A stretch of 64,000 bases of DNA from Erinaceus europaeus (Eukaryota; Chordata; Mammalia; Eulipotyphla; Erinaceidae), in assembly GCF_950295315.1 (NCBI RefSeq), contig NC_080164.1, positions 110,008,447 through 110,072,446 on the forward strand, read 5' to 3'. A model generated the notes under the pieces. It was not told where the DNA came from. It made no database searches and was given only the letters and a program-made list of their open reading frames with translations. The position numbers and the translations under genes were made by a program. How positions within the stretch are numbered: the first letter of the stretch is position 1; every line of letters starts with the position of its first letter. Positions 62,720-64,000 of the stretch are shown in pieces.

Positions 62720-62905
62720 ATATAGATACAGAGAAAAGTTAAAATGGAATAGGAAGAGAAAGAGGGAAAGATAAGATGAATCATTCACAGCCCTGCTTCA
62801 CCACTCCTGAAGTTAACCTTCTGCAGGTAAGGACTGGGGCCTTGAACCTGGGGCCTTGTGCAATGGAATTGTGTGTTCTTCAAGGCACTCCACTGTCTTG
62901 CCCTT
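62720..62905 (-). repeat. SINE-B
   Basis: Minus strand: 'agatacagagaaaagttaaa', 'cagccctgcttcaccactcc', 'gaagttaaccttctgcaggt', 'ggggccttgaacctggggcc'. Confidence 0.85.
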
Positions 62906-63557
62906 CCTTTTCTTTCTTTTTTTTTTTTAAATGAATTTCTTCTTTGATATCCACAAGTGTAATTTGTACAGTCAATGCCTGAACTTCTTCTCTGTTAAAA
63001 AAATATACTATTTCTCAAAGCTATTCATCTAGTGACACTAATTAGCCCAATGTCTTCTACTAGCACTGCAGTTGATATTACAGTCTTCACTATGTCTATA
63101 GAAGCTACAAGCAATATTTTCACTTAGAAAGTTCTTTTAGAAATGTCACTGTTTGTGAAGAATTTAGTTCTTAATAATATAAAAAGTTATGCAGTTAGAT
63201 TCTGAAAAAAATTCCTTTAGTCTAAGTATTTCTGCTAGTTGCCTTTTATATTAAGTGACATCCAAGTTTTCATCAAAGTAGAGAATGAACTATGATTTAA
63301 ATCATTACAGGAACAGCACTTTAATGTTCAAACTGGAAGAGAAATGAACTTAAATTTCATCAGATGTGATATTATGCATTTAAGATAAATGGTGGGGAAC
63401 AGAAATATTTAATGACTACAGCAGTCAATTCTAAACTAACCAGATAATTTGATCAGTTAAGATTCTTAAACTGCTTCTATATTTTTAAATGCTAAGTTGA
63501 AGTAACGGCAAAAAAAAACTAAAACCTTTACCTGTTTGAGAAAGTAAGCATAATATT
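62906..63557. other. Intronic sequence without recognisable features
   Basis: No repeat recognised; T-rich start, then AT-rich intron. Confidence 0.5.
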
Positions 63558-63712
63558 CTTTAAAGATTTATTTATTACTTAAGGAGAGAGGAAGGAGGAA
63601 GAGAGAGATGGAGAAGTAGAGCATACTGTGACACATGCAATGATGTGGCTCAAACTGTGGACCTCCTGCTGGAAGGTCCAGAGACTTATTTACTATGCTA
63701 CCTCCCAGGCAC
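63558..63712 (-). repeat. SINE-D
   Basis: Minus strand: 'aaagatttatttattactta', purine-rich stretch, 'gtgacacatgcaatgatgtg', 'gctcaaactgtggacctcct', 'tactatgctacctcccaggc'. Confidence 0.85.
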
Positions 63713-64000
63713 AAGCATCCTATTTTACAGGCAGAATAGTGCAATGCCTGTTGTTCTCCTAACTCTAACATATGCAAGAAAAATTGATGAAATTAAGTCA
63801 CAAGGACAGAAAATGGGTAACTAGTAAAGCAGCTAATGGGTATGTGAGTATTTTCTTCATTAACTTCCAAACTTTATTAAATAAAATCTTCATTAAAAAC
63901 TTATTATATTAGTATACTCTAAGGGGTTCTAGACACTAACACAACAATTTTGTTTCAAAACTTCTTTATTTTACATGCAACTAATTCATACCATCTGTTT
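63713..64000. other. Intronic sequence without recognisable features
   Basis: No repeat recognised up to the window end. Confidence 0.5.

Larger units (their letters stand above)
6722..64000 (-). other. GRID2: GRID2 intron 1 (partial)
   Basis: All sequence to the right is upstream of the exon on the minus strand, so it is intron 1, at least 57 kb long here. No other exon was recognised. It is the site of all the SINE and L1 insertions listed below; the largest L1 (23.1-30.1 kb) is antisense to the gene. Confidence 0.85.

Noticed and set aside
1..64000. Prokaryotic-type systems (operons, CRISPR, toxin-antitoxin, phage genes)
   Set aside because: Intron-exon structure, mammalian L1s and SINEs and absence of long dense coding frames show vertebrate nuclear DNA; no such system is present.

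Overview
The window is vertebrate nuclear DNA, most probably from a hedgehog (Erinaceidae, Eulipotyphla). The species call rests on the repeats: dozens of tRNA-derived SINEs of the type I know from Erinaceus (head 'gggagtcgggttgtagc', perfect Pol III B box 'ggttcgaac', tail 'gggaataaataaat') plus one L1 lineage with a characteristic 3' UTR. Density of genes is very low, AT content is high, and there are no operons, ribosome binding sites or prokaryotic features.

Only one host exon is supported: 6566-6721 on the minus strand, coding exon 2 of GRID2 (glutamate receptor delta-2, GluD2), with a clean acceptor and donor and phase 1 at both ends. Everything to the right (6722-64000) is therefore upstream intron 1 and everything to the left (1-6565) is intron 2. 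GRID2 is known to be a very large gene with giant introns, which fits.

The introns are mostly retrotransposon debris. I use working names for the SINE types. SINE-A: long tRNA-derived element ending in a CAA-rich stretch and 'gggaataaataaat'. SINE-B: short element with 'aagcttca', CT-rich stretch and 'ccaataaataaa' tail. SINE-C: A-like, with an extra 3' block ('ggagcagtggattc' ... 'ccctggaggcaaa'). SINE-D: 'gggaggtggcacagtgg' ... 'ggcagcacatgtaccag'. SINE-E: 'agcataatggttatgcaaag' ... 'gagctgagcagtgctctgg'. SINE-F: 'gtgtgctattttgccatg' ... 'gaagctttggtgctgtgg'. A and some C look young; D, E, F and many B are diverged.

Region by region: 0-7 kb is intron 2 and the exon, with a repeat-poor 3.2 kb flank (3.3-6.56 kb). 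7-22 kb is a dense mix of SINEs and 3' ends of L1. 23.1-30.1 kb is an almost complete L1 on the plus strand (5' end present, 5' UTR module duplicated, ORF1 mostly deleted, ORF2 recognisable from endonuclease to C-terminal Cys motif but broken) inserted in a GGAA microsatellite. 35.4-37.2 kb is a second, 5'-truncated L1 whose ORF2 C-terminal frame is still open. 38-64 kb alternates SINEs, old L1 3' ends, microsatellites and repeat-poor intronic stretches.

I found no new gene system of the defence or biosynthetic kind. The most interesting observations are: an L1 promoter region placed so that its antisense activity would point at GRID2 exon 2; an L1 3' UTR module that stays open in the same reading frame, on both strands, in several independent copies; a direct repeat of about 75 bp or more flanking the large L1; and the duplicated 5' UTR plus ORF1 deletion. 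Repeat boundaries are estimates by eye, usually good to 5-20 bases.
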